Assembly: GCA_016927375.1 (NCBI GenBank)
Contig: JAFGMS010000139.1
Span: forward strand, 1-35,574
DNA length: 35,574 nucleotides
Source of the DNA: Anaerolineae bacterium
GTDB taxonomy: Bacteria; Chloroflexota; Anaerolineae; Aggregatilineales; UBA3940
Direction of reading: 5' to 3'
Shown here: positions 1 to 8,682 of the stretch, piece after piece
How the letters are laid out: every line of letters starts with the position of its first letter
Position numbering within the stretch: the stretch's first letter is position 1
The notes under the pieces: model-generated
What the model was told of the DNA's origin: nothing
Databases searched by the model: none
What the model saw: only the letters and a program-made list of their open reading frames with translations
Program-made: the position numbers and the translations under genes

Positions 1-140
1 ACATCGAAGATGTAACGCATAACATCGTGAGTGCTGCGACAACCGTGAACTGGACATTGATTAACTGCTCACTGACACCTGAGCACTAATAACTCAAGAT
101 CGACTTTTACTCTTTTGAGATACCAAGGACAATCATAACC

Positions 141-536
141 ATGGCAAAAATCCTGGTCGTTGACGACGATCCCGATATGGTTCTGGCGGCCCGCCTGTGC
201 CTGGAGCGTGCCGGGCACCAGGTCGTTGAAGCCAAGAACGGAGATGAAGGGCTGGCGAAGGTCAAAAGCGACGAGCCCGATCTGATCATCCTTGACGTCA
301 TGATGAACACCACGACTGAAGGATTTCAGGTTGCGCACAAGCTGCGCAGCCCGGACCCCAAGTCGGAGTATGCGGTCTACAAAGACATCCCCATTGTTCT
401 ATTGACGGCAATCCACTCCACGTCGCCGGTTCGTCTTGCCCCTGAAAAGGATTACCTGCCGGTCGATGCTTTCATTGACAAGCCCATCGATCCGGATAAG
501 CTGGTAGAAGAGGTTGAGAAGCTCATCAAGAAATAG
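141..536 (+). CDS. Response regulator receiver-domain protein
   Basis: MAKILVVDDDPDMVLAARLCLERAGHQVVEA...DLIILDVMM with a late K (FIDKPIDPDKL): CheY-like receiver only, no output domain. Confidence 0.95.
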   Translation: MAKILVVDDDPDMVLAARLCLERAGHQVVEAKNGDEGLAKVKSDEPDLIILDVMMNTTTEGFQVAHKLRSPDPKSEYAVYKDIPIVLLTAIHSTSPVRLAPEKDYLPVDAFIDKPIDPDKLVEEVEKLIKK

Positions 537-581
537 GTGGGCCGGTGACGTTGGCCCACCCGACCCCGGAATGAGGTCTGT

Positions 582-2468
582 ATGACCGGAAGTCCCAACC
601 CGGCCAGTCTCTTCGAGACAGCTCAGCGCTTCTTCGATGCGGCCTACTGGGCATCGCTGCTCAAGAGCGATATCGTAGGCAACAGTCTCCGGCTGATCCT
701 GACTCGTTGGGTAGCCGGGATTATGGTTTTGGCTGCCACAGCGGTTTGCATTCACATCCTGATGCTGCCACTGCCGGCTTCCCAGCTTTACATCATCGGC
801 GTCGTCATCCTGATCTATAACATCCCCCTCACCTGGTCGGTGCTGCGAATCCGGGAACTCGATGAGCCCGAGCGAGAGGTGCGGATACGCCGTTTGGTTA
901 CCATCCAGGTGGTCCTGGACTGGGTAAGCATGTCTTTCTTCGTCCACCTGACAGGCGGCATCTCCAGCCCGGCTATCCCCTTCTTTCTGATCCATATGTT
1001 GATGGTCACCATCTTGCTGCCGGGCCAATCGCCCTATATCTACCTGGCATCGGGCATTGGAGCCTTGGGCCTCGTTGCCGTATTGGAGCAAACCGGCATT
1101 CTGCCGCACTATACCGTCATTCCCGGCTTACCGTCCTCGCTCCACACCAATCTTCTGTATATTGCTGCGCAGATGGTTTTTATCTCTACCGCCGCCTTTG
1201 CGACGGTCTACCTGGTATCAAACATTGTCAGCCGGCTTCGCATAAGAGAGCGGCAGATAGCGACATTGTTGCAAACATCCCAGGCAGTTTCTTCGACTCT
1301 CAGCTTGCAGGAGGTGATGGACCGCCTGGCTCACAATGCTGCCGGGGCGCTTTCGATGCCCGGCGCGTCCATTCGCCTGCTTGACGAGAGCGGCCGGCAG
1401 CTGCGAATGGCCGCATCCTACGGCCTCAGCCGGAGCTACATGGACAAGGGTGTAGTAGACCTTTCACGCAGCCGGGTAGATCAGGAAGCGCTGGAAGGCC
1501 ATTGGGTGATTATCGATGACGTGACAGCCGATTTGCGTCTTCAATATCCCCAACAGGTGCTCGAAGAGGGTATTCGCAGCATGATGGTGGCTCCCATCAT
1601 TGGGCAGAGCGGCGCGCTGGGCATCCTGCGGGTCTATTCCCATCAACCAGGTGCCTTCGATGATGAAGAGGCTGCCTTCGTTATGGCGATTGCGCAGCAA
1701 GGGGCATCTGCATTGGAAAATGCCCTGGCTCATGACGCTCTTCGCAAAGCCGATCAGGAACGTGCCGAGTTCGTCAGGATCGTCACGCATGAGCTTCGCT
1801 CGCCGGTTACCGGTGCCCAGAGCCTGCTCAGAACCCTGATCCGGGGCATGGCCGGCGATCTCAGCGAGACACAGCAAGACATCCTTTCACGGATCGAGCG
1901 GCGGCTCGATGTGCTGATCAATCTGATCAACGATCTGCTCGATCTGGCAGCCAGCAAAACCACCATGATCAAGGAGGTGGTCGAGCCTCTTCCGCTCCAA
2001 CCGGTCGTCCGGCAAGTGATCGAGACGCTGTCAACCCAGGCAGATGAAAAGCACATCGATGTGCAATACGATGCGCCTGATGAGGAGCTAATCGTCACCG
2101 CAGGCCCAGATGGGCTGGCACGCATCTTCGAGAACTTGATCGGCAATGCCATCAAATATACGCCCAATGGTGGCAGCGTGAGGGTCACGGTGGAAAAAGC
2201 ATCTGCCGGGGTCATCATCACGATAGCCGATACCGGGATTGGCATCCCACAAGACGATCTTCCTAACCTGTGGAATGAATTTTTCCGCGCGCGCAACGCC
2301 CGCGAGTCGCAGATCATGGGCACCGGACTGGGTTTGAGCATTGTCAAGCGGCTGGTCGAACGTTACAAGGGAACCATCAGTGTATGTAGTGATGAGGGGA
2401 AAGGCACAGAGTTCAGCGTCAGGCTGCCGGCAAATCACCCTGCCGAGCCACATAAGCATGAAGAATAG
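582..2468 (+). CDS. Membrane sensor histidine kinase with GAF domain
   Basis: N-terminal TM helices, GAF region, H-box EFVRIVTHELRSPVTG, N-box ENLIGNAIKYTPNGG, G-boxes ADTGIGI and GTGLGLSIVK. Confidence 0.95.
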   Translation: MTGSPNPASLFETAQRFFDAAYWASLLKSDIVGNSLRLILTRWVAGIMVLAATAVCIHILMLPLPASQLYIIGVVILIYNIPLTWSVLRIRELDEPEREVRIRRLVTIQVVLDWVSMSFFVHLTGGISSPAIPFFLIHMLMVTILLPGQSPYIYLASGIGALGLVAVLEQTGILPHYTVIPGLPSSLHTNLLYIAAQMVFISTAAFATVYLVSNIVSRLRIRERQIATLLQTSQAVSSTLSLQEVMDRLAHNAAGALSMPGASIRLLDESGRQLRMAASYGLSRSYMDKGVVDLSRSRVDQEALEGHWVIIDDVTADLRLQYPQQVLEEGIRSMMVAPIIGQSGALGILRVYSHQPGAFDDEEAAFVMAIAQQGASALENALAHDALRKADQERAEFVRIVTHELRSPVTGAQSLLRTLIRGMAGDLSETQQDILSRIERRLDVLINLINDLLDLAASKTTMIKEVVEPLPLQPVVRQVIETLSTQADEKHIDVQYDAPDEELIVTAGPDGLARIFENLIGNAIKYTPNGGSVRVTVEKASAGVIITIADTGIGIPQDDLPNLWNEFFRARNARESQIMGTGLGLSIVKRLVERYKGTISVCSDEGKGTEFSVRLPANHPAEPHKHEE

Positions 2469-2818
2469 CCTCAGTAGCGGTCAGGTTGGTAAGGCGGCGG
2501 CGTGGGCTGCCGGCTCGATCCATTTTGCGCGGCTTGGCCATCGAGACGATGCAGGTGGAGGGTATTTAATATTTGGCGTAACTACTCAGCTATCAGTGGG
2601 TAGGTTGGGTCGAGGATGCGACCGGTCTCATGATGCCGTCGCCGCCCTTGCCATTTATCCGCATCTTACCAATCGACTGTCTTACCGCTGGTGATCGCTT
2701 GTTGATCCGCAACTCTCGCCGGGGGGTAGGGTTATCCTCCGCCGAGCAATCGCCCGGTAGCTTCAATAGAGGATAGCAATGCCATTGTCCTGCTGATCAA
2801 GATGCAAATCTGCAGTGC

Positions 2819-3155
2819 TCAGGGGTGGTTGTTGGGATTATCGGTTGCCAACCCCTCGGAGGACGCCATGGCTGACAGCCGATTGTCGGCACAGACGAAG
2901 ACCAACCAGGGCAGATAATCCCCCGGCAATAAGCACAGTGTTGCTTTCGAGTGCTGATGCAAGCTGCACCGAGTCGTATGCGCGGAGAGAATGCTTCTCT
3001 AACAGGTCCTTGGCGCGTGCTGCGATCTGGTGGCTGAAACCAATCCCTATATAGTGGATATCGGCATAACGATCCAATACCTGGCGTATGGCATGGGCAT
3101 GGGCTGCAGAGAGATGTCCTTCACGAGCCCTGCGATTCAAACCACAGATTTCAGT
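2819..3155 (-). pseudogene. PIN-domain (VapC-like) toxin remnant, N-terminally truncated and frameshifted
   Basis: Minus strand: LTEICGLNRRAREGHLS...RAKDLLEKHSLRAYDSVQLASALE, then in another frame WLVFVCADNRLSAMASSEGLATDNPNNHP* (typical PIN C-terminus). The N-terminal DTSALVK-type part is absent and replaced by a repeat copy. Confidence 0.75.
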
Positions 3156-3366
3156 TAGCACCCGGAAATAACATGGACAAGCCGGCCAAGCCCGGTTGGC
3201 GCTCACAACCTTGCCCCTGAGAAACGTGGCAGCTCGATACGCGATCTGCGGCCCCTCTCCGCCCGGCGGCACAGAGGGGGACGTCGCCGGCATAGCTATC
3301 GGCCACCGTTGCAGGGGGTGAGGTTCAGTGCCTCTCATCTATCAACCACGCTATTCTCACGTGCTG
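3156..3366 (-). repeat. Copy A of a ~208-bp structured dispersed repeat
   Basis: Reverse complement aligns over its whole length with 27839-28046, about 87% identity by hand with small indels. Confidence 0.88.
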
Positions 3367-3620
3367 CCCCACATTTATCTCAATTGTTAAGGTACACCAC
3401 CCAGATTACCATTACCTCGCTTGCTCCCGACATCAGCTACTGACCTTCAATCGTCATCACTAGCATCGAAAATGAGGTACATTGGGTGTGAGATGTCGTT
3501 TGTGATGAAGATCTCTCCGTGTTACGCGTGGGACCGTGCCGTTACTCTTGTTACCCGGCCTTTGTTTGTTGGAGAATGATAAAACCCTTCCCAACATGCT
3601 GGACCACAACAAATACCTGG

Positions 3621-3626
3621 TATAAT
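3621..3626 (+). promoter_or_regulatory. Extended -10 promoter element (TGGTATAAT)
   Basis: TATAAT preceded by TGG, 25 nt upstream of the metallophosphoesterase ATG at 3651. Confidence 0.5.
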
Positions 3627-3650
3627 CGTCACCCTGGAAAGGCACCTGAC

Positions 3651-4148
3651 ATGAAACTGGGCATCCTATCCGACACCCATGACAACCTGGAGAACACGCG
3701 CCGCGCGCTCGATGTCTTCAGGCAGCACGATGTCGAGCAGATCATCCACTGCGGCGATATCACTATCCCCCCCATTGTGGCGCTTTTTGGAGAGTGGCCG
3801 GTTGTCTTTGTCTTCGGCAACCTGGATCGAGGACATGCAGAGCTGGCAGCTGCCGTCAAGCGGTTATCGGGAACGTGCAGTATTGGTTTCGAATACGCGG
3901 GCAACCTTGGAGGATCATCGATAGCCGTCTATCACGGCAACGATGATGAGTATCTTGCCTCATTGATTTCAAGCAGCCGCTACGACTATGTCTTCCATGG
4001 GCATACCCATCGACGGCGCGATGATACAGTTGGGCGGACACGAGTGATCAACCCTGGAGCGCTGGGCGGGCGAGGAAGGGCACGCTCTGTGTGCGTGCTC
4101 ACCCTACCCAATGGGCCGGCCAGGTTCATCGACATCGATGAGATATAG
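3651..4148 (+). CDS. YfcE/MJ0936-family metallophosphoesterase
   Basis: MKLGILSDTHDN...IHCGDI...VFGNLD...VFHGHTH...INPGALGGRGRARS motifs; the ORF-track start at 3519 is too far upstream. Confidence 0.93.
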   Translation: MKLGILSDTHDNLENTRRALDVFRQHDVEQIIHCGDITIPPIVALFGEWPVVFVFGNLDRGHAELAAAVKRLSGTCSIGFEYAGNLGGSSIAVYHGNDDEYLASLISSSRYDYVFHGHTHRRRDDTVGRTRVINPGALGGRGRARSVCVLTLPNGPARFIDIDEI

Positions 4149-4152
4149 AGAG

Positions 4153-4183
4153 CACCAAGAGAAGAGAACCTCTTGGTGATTTT
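4153..4183 (+). terminator. Rho-independent terminator-like hairpin
   Basis: CACCAAGAG...CTCTTGGTG perfect 9-bp stem followed by ATTTT, just after the stop codon at 4148. Confidence 0.6.
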
Positions 4184-4250
4184 CGACGCTCCTTCTATAC
4201 TCTACATGGTCTTGAGTTCTCGATCCATGTTGTAGCGTAAAGAGGCTAAA

Positions 4251-5210
4251 ATGCGTACTTTTCTTAACCGTCGACAAGGTACGTCTGTCCTGATTATCAC
4301 ACTGCTGGCTTTCACACTAGCCTGCAATACACCCATCGGTGCTGCTCCGACTGCAACCGAGACCCCCATGCCGTCATCCACGCCGACCGAGGTTCTCCCT
4401 TCGGCTACGCCGACGATCACCCTGACCGTCGAGCCAACTGCCACTACAGCGCCGGAGGAGCCTACATCTACCCCCGAGCCCACCAGTACATTTGTCCCGC
4501 CGGTTGTGCCTGCTCCTAACGCAGAGTATGAGGGCATTAGTTTCTATCGGGACAATAAGCTGGCCGCCACCTGGTCAGTTGAAATTATACCCGCCGATAT
4601 CCCCGACACCGGCGTGCCGGAGGCCTGGCTGGTACCTTCACATTATTACTTTGTACTGGATGGCTACCCTTTAGCCAGCACACTCTACAAGCCACAGATT
4701 TACGTTTTCCCTGTCCGCAATTTTGAAGACTATAACACAGCCGGGATGGAGATAATTGCTCAGATGCAGGCCTTTCTCAAGGAACCCCCTACCAGCGTCT
4801 CTGGTGAGATTCCTTTCTTTCCGATTTTCAACGCCGCCCAGACCATGCAGACACAAATTGCCCTTCTTAACTTCCAAAACGGCAGTGGTGTGCGCTTCCT
4901 GACGCAATATGCCCAGGCCGCCATTCCGATCAACAGCCACGAGATGTTCTATACCTTTCAGGGCATCACCAATGATGGTCAATATTACGTTTCGGTGATT
5001 ATGCCTGCCGCACACGCCAGCCTTCCGGCCAACCCGCCAGCCAATGCCTCAGAATACCCTGGCGGGGACCCGGATGCATTTGCCAACAACTTCTCTAACT
5101 ATATCGATGATATTGAGTTGCAGCTGAACAATGCCAGCCTATCGAGCTTCACCCCTGATTTGGAGATGCTCGATGTGTTGGTGCAGTCACTAACCATCCG
5201 GCCGCAGTGA
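4251..5210 (+). CDS. Hypothetical lipoprotein with Thr/Pro-rich linker
   Basis: Signal peptide with lipobox-like LAFTLAC, then TPTATETPMPSSTPTE linker and a globular region. Confidence 0.8.
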   Translation: MRTFLNRRQGTSVLIITLLAFTLACNTPIGAAPTATETPMPSSTPTEVLPSATPTITLTVEPTATTAPEEPTSTPEPTSTFVPPVVPAPNAEYEGISFYRDNKLAATWSVEIIPADIPDTGVPEAWLVPSHYYFVLDGYPLASTLYKPQIYVFPVRNFEDYNTAGMEIIAQMQAFLKEPPTSVSGEIPFFPIFNAAQTMQTQIALLNFQNGSGVRFLTQYAQAAIPINSHEMFYTFQGITNDGQYYVSVIMPAAHASLPANPPANASEYPGGDPDAFANNFSNYIDDIELQLNNASLSSFTPDLEMLDVLVQSLTIRPQ

Positions 5211-5428
5211 CCAAACCTTGGGGAGAAAGTTAGAAGAGGTCAAACTCAGCGTCGCTAAATCTGACTGTCAAAACGCAAATACATACTTGGACTTTAGACA
5301 AACGGATATAACTCACCAAAAGGAAGGCAAGAGCAAAACTGACAAAAATAGGATTTAGAAGCGAGAGGAAAGCGTCAGGCAGCCTTTTTGATAACCGGAC
5401 GACGTTCCAGAGGCTTCAAACGAGCGCC

Positions 5429-5633
5429 TTTAGAGCATGTTTTAGAAGTCTGGGTTGGTCTTGACAAAGGCAGAAATAGTATTCCATGCCTGAAGGTGTT
5501 GATGAAGAGATTGATGGGTGATGGGCCTTTCTGTCTGCCCCATCACCCAAATGATTTGCTTTTAATCGTCCATCACCCATTGCTCAAAACTATGCGATGA
5601 CCGCAACATCAAACTTCTAAAAAACGCTCTAAA
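5429..5633. mobile_element. MITE-like element, ~205 bp
   Basis: Left TTTAGAGCATGTTTTAGAAGTCTG and reverse complement of right TTTAGAGCGTTTTTTAGAAGTTTG match at 21/24 positions; ends read TA-GAGC...GCTC-TA. Confidence 0.75.
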
Positions 5634-6046
5634 TGTGACCAATCACCGGTATCTGCTAACGAGGAGTTTCCTGCTATCAGGCCTGGTTGTCATTGGTCAT
5701 TTTATTTGCTGCCCATCGCTCATGAGCTCATCTGTATCGAGATCGGCTAAGCGGTTATGCCTTTCGCTGACTGTTGATAGCTGAGTAACTGCTTTGCAAA
5801 TAGCAAGTTAGACGGTACTGCACCATCAGTGATGGCGAGGCTCGCTGGGCAGCCCAAAGCCTTGCGGCGTAAGCAAGAGTGGGACGGGAAAGCGGGCCGC
5901 AAGAAGCTTCCTTGAAAAAACATAGGGAGGGGCTAATCAGAGAGAAACATTATGGCTCTAACTCATAATTACCCGAATCCCCCTAAAATGCAATACAATA
6001 GAGGGGATACTTCACAGAATACACGGAACCATGAAGGAACAACCCG

Positions 6047-7843
6047 ATGGCGGATTCTCCCCTCTCAGGCAAAAAGATCGTAGCTTTACTGGCTAACGCC
6101 CGTCAAACCATCGATCTTCTCAAGAGCCAGCTGCGTGCCGGGATGGTAGAGCAAGATTACTGGATGGAACGGTTGGACGATCTGGGTGCCCTGATGAATA
6201 CAGTGACTCAGGAGCATGCTACCAGTGATGAGCAAAGCCGGTTAGCAGCGTTGTATGACGTTAGTAGGCTGATTGGCTCCTCGTTGGACCTGGAAGAAGT
6301 GCTGAACCAGGTTATGGACGCCATCATCCAGCTTACAGGTGCAGAGCGCGGCTTTCTCATGTTGTTTGACGAAAAAGGCGAGTTAGAGGTCAAAGCCGCA
6401 CGCAACCTTGCCAAAGAAACCTTAGAAGAAGAGGAATTCGCTATCAGCCGCAGCGTCATCCGCATTGTAGCCGAGACCGGTGAACAAGTCGTTACAACTG
6501 ACGCTACTGAAGACCCTCGCTTTGCAAGTCAGGCCAGTGTAGTGGCACACAGTCTCCGCTCCATTCAGTGCGTCCCTCTGCGCGTGCGGGGCAAAATTAT
6601 TGGTGTGGTTTATGTCGATAACCGCGTCCGTACGGGGGTCTTCGATGAAGCTGACCTGGAGATGCTTAGTGCCTTTGCATCCCAGGCGGCCGTGGCCATT
6701 GAGAATGCCCGGCTGTTTACGCGGACAGATGAGGCGCTGGCTGCTCGTGTCGGCGAGCTGTCCATCATGCAAGAAATTGACCGGCAACTCAATGAGACGC
6801 TTGACTTTAGCAAGGTCATGAATCTCACACTCGATTGGGCAGCACGTGTGACCCATTCTGATAACGGTGCAATCGGTCTGATAGACATCGAGCAGGAGGG
6901 AATGCATATTATAGCTCAACATGGGAGCGCTCCTTCTGCTGCGGTCGCGTTGCTGGATGGTACTGAGAAAGCAAATGGCACAAGTGGGCTGACAATACCT
7001 ATCCAGCGTGAAGGCCGGATGATCGGAATGATCGCTCTGGAACATGGGGGAGAGCGCGAATACACCTCAGAACACTGTGACTTCTTAGCCCGTTTGGCGG
7101 ATCATGCTGCAATATCAATCGAGAACGCCCGGCTCTATGATGCGGTCCAGCAGGCAAACACAGCCAAGACCGAATTCATCTCCACCGTCACACATGAGTT
7201 GCGTATCCCGATGACATCTATCAAGGGATATACAGAGATGATCGGCATGATGGGGCAGCTTTCTGAGCAGCAAAAGAGCTTCCTCTCGATCATCCGCAAC
7301 AACATTGACCGGATGACTGTGCTGGTGAGCGACTTGAGCGACATTTCTCGGATTGAGAGTGGCCGCCTTAAGTTGGAGATCGAAGACAATGTCAATTTGG
7401 AGCATGTCGTAAGTGAATTGCTTCCATCCATGCGCAGCGAGATCGATCAGCGACGACACAACGTAAAGATCGACATCCCCCGCAATCTCCCCGCAGTGCG
7501 TACCGATCCACAGCGTCTGACACAGATTCTGGTCAATCTGATCAGCAATGCTTATAAGTACACCCCCAACGGCGGTAAGATCATCGTACGGGCAAGAAAA
7601 GAAAGCGATCAAGTGCGTTGTGAGGTCACCGACACAGGAGTTGGTATGACATCTGAGGAGGTAGGAAAGCTGTTTACCAAGTTCTGGCGTGCCGACGACC
7701 CACATGTACGCGAACAGCCAGGCACGGGGCTGGGGTTGACAATCGCTAAGAATCTGATCGAGCTACAGGGCGGAGAGCTGGCTGTCAAGAGCCAAAAAGG
7801 CTCTGGTACAACTTTCTCGTTTACCCTTCCGTTAAGTGGGTAG
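6047..7843 (+). CDS. GAF-domain sensor histidine kinase
   Basis: GAF region(s), EFISTVTHELRIPMTSIKGY H-box, NLISNAYKYTPNGG N-box, GTGLGLTIAKNL G-box. Confidence 0.95.
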   Translation: MADSPLSGKKIVALLANARQTIDLLKSQLRAGMVEQDYWMERLDDLGALMNTVTQEHATSDEQSRLAALYDVSRLIGSSLDLEEVLNQVMDAIIQLTGAERGFLMLFDEKGELEVKAARNLAKETLEEEEFAISRSVIRIVAETGEQVVTTDATEDPRFASQASVVAHSLRSIQCVPLRVRGKIIGVVYVDNRVRTGVFDEADLEMLSAFASQAAVAIENARLFTRTDEALAARVGELSIMQEIDRQLNETLDFSKVMNLTLDWAARVTHSDNGAIGLIDIEQEGMHIIAQHGSAPSAAVALLDGTEKANGTSGLTIPIQREGRMIGMIALEHGGEREYTSEHCDFLARLADHAAISIENARLYDAVQQANTAKTEFISTVTHELRIPMTSIKGYTEMIGMMGQLSEQQKSFLSIIRNNIDRMTVLVSDLSDISRIESGRLKLEIEDNVNLEHVVSELLPSMRSEIDQRRHNVKIDIPRNLPAVRTDPQRLTQILVNLISNAYKYTPNGGKIIVRARKESDQVRCEVTDTGVGMTSEEVGKLFTKFWRADDPHVREQPGTGLGLTIAKNLIELQGGELAVKSQKGSGTTFSFTLPLSG

Positions 7844-7891
7844 CATCGGCGATCTTGTGGTTAGAGGCAAGGGTTTCCTGCGGAGAGTCCG

Positions 7892-8569
7892 ATGAAAAAG
7901 AAGAGATCAACACGTCACAATCTTTTAGTCTATTCTCGCCTTGGTCAGCGTCTGCGAACAGCCCCTTTCCTGATCGTAATCTTCGGGTCGATTTTGCTGT
8001 TTATGGGATGGCTGCCAAATCACTCAAGTGTCCAGGGAATCAACGTTGAGCTGCTGAAGACACTATGGGAAGGGCGGATACTTCTCATTGTTGTCATTTT
8101 GTGCAGCCTGGCGCTCTTTGTGTTGACGATCATCATTGGACGCGGCAGCTATGTTCAGGTACGCGCGGTAACACTACACATCCGGGCCGGGCTATTGGCG
8201 GTCAATATTTCTTATAAGCGGATCCGGCAGATCAGATTGGGCCAGCTTGCAGCACAGCACCCTGAAGAAACCCTGCGCGGAAGTGATTGGGCACTGATCG
8301 AGCCTCTCCTTGGACAGCCTTGCACTGTGGTTGATATCAGCTCGTGGCCCTGGCCAGGAAAAAAGTGGCTTCACAAACTGTGGAGCAAATTTATGTTCAC
8401 CCACGATGGTAACAGCCTGCTGTTTGTTGTCAAGGATGCTATGGTTCTCAACCAGCAGATCGATGGCCGGCTTGCGGCTCTTCAGTCAAGCGCCAAAAAA
8501 GGCAGATATGTCGATCCCCTTGCAAGGGCCATCCAGGCAGAGCGTAAACAAAGAGGACAGCGGCGCTAG
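7892..8569 (+). CDS. Hypothetical membrane protein
   Basis: Two N-terminal hydrophobic segments in a 225-aa ORF between two well-supported genes on the same strand. Confidence 0.7.
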   Translation: MKKKRSTRHNLLVYSRLGQRLRTAPFLIVIFGSILLFMGWLPNHSSVQGINVELLKTLWEGRILLIVVILCSLALFVLTIIIGRGSYVQVRAVTLHIRAGLLAVNISYKRIRQIRLGQLAAQHPEETLRGSDWALIEPLLGQPCTVVDISSWPWPGKKWLHKLWSKFMFTHDGNSLLFVVKDAMVLNQQIDGRLAALQSSAKKGRYVDPLARAIQAERKQRGQRR

Positions 8570-8638
8570 TACTTTGCAGCGGAAATCTGTATCCAGTCGA
8601 GAAGTGCAGCGCAAAGTACTTTCGATTGAAGTTTTTAT

Positions 8639-8663
8639 AGGGTGGGTTAAGCCACCCTTTTTT
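8639..8663 (+). terminator. Rho-independent terminator
   Basis: AGGGTGG-gttaag-CCACCCT followed by TTTTTT. Confidence 0.8.
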
Positions 8664-8682
8664 GTGATGAATAGGGGCGCGG

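Noticed and set aside
1-40. Extension of the dyad-array family at the window start (ACATCGAAGATGT, AACATCGTGAG)
   Set aside because: Only one short dyad plus a partial match and no periodicity; insufficient evidence.
399-1109. 236-aa minus-strand ORF antisense to the first histidine kinase
   Set aside because: Antisense shadow ORF spanning two well-supported genes.
2838-3338. Single intact 166-aa minus-strand gene
   Set aside because: Its N-terminal half is translated repeat (copy A) and its C-terminus leaves the PIN frame; better explained as pseudogene plus repeat.
5823-5903. Confident call of a c-di-GMP-I riboswitch
   Set aside because: Only a short GGGACG...AAAGC similarity; the expected core pairings could not be matched by eye, so it is left as a structured-region finding.
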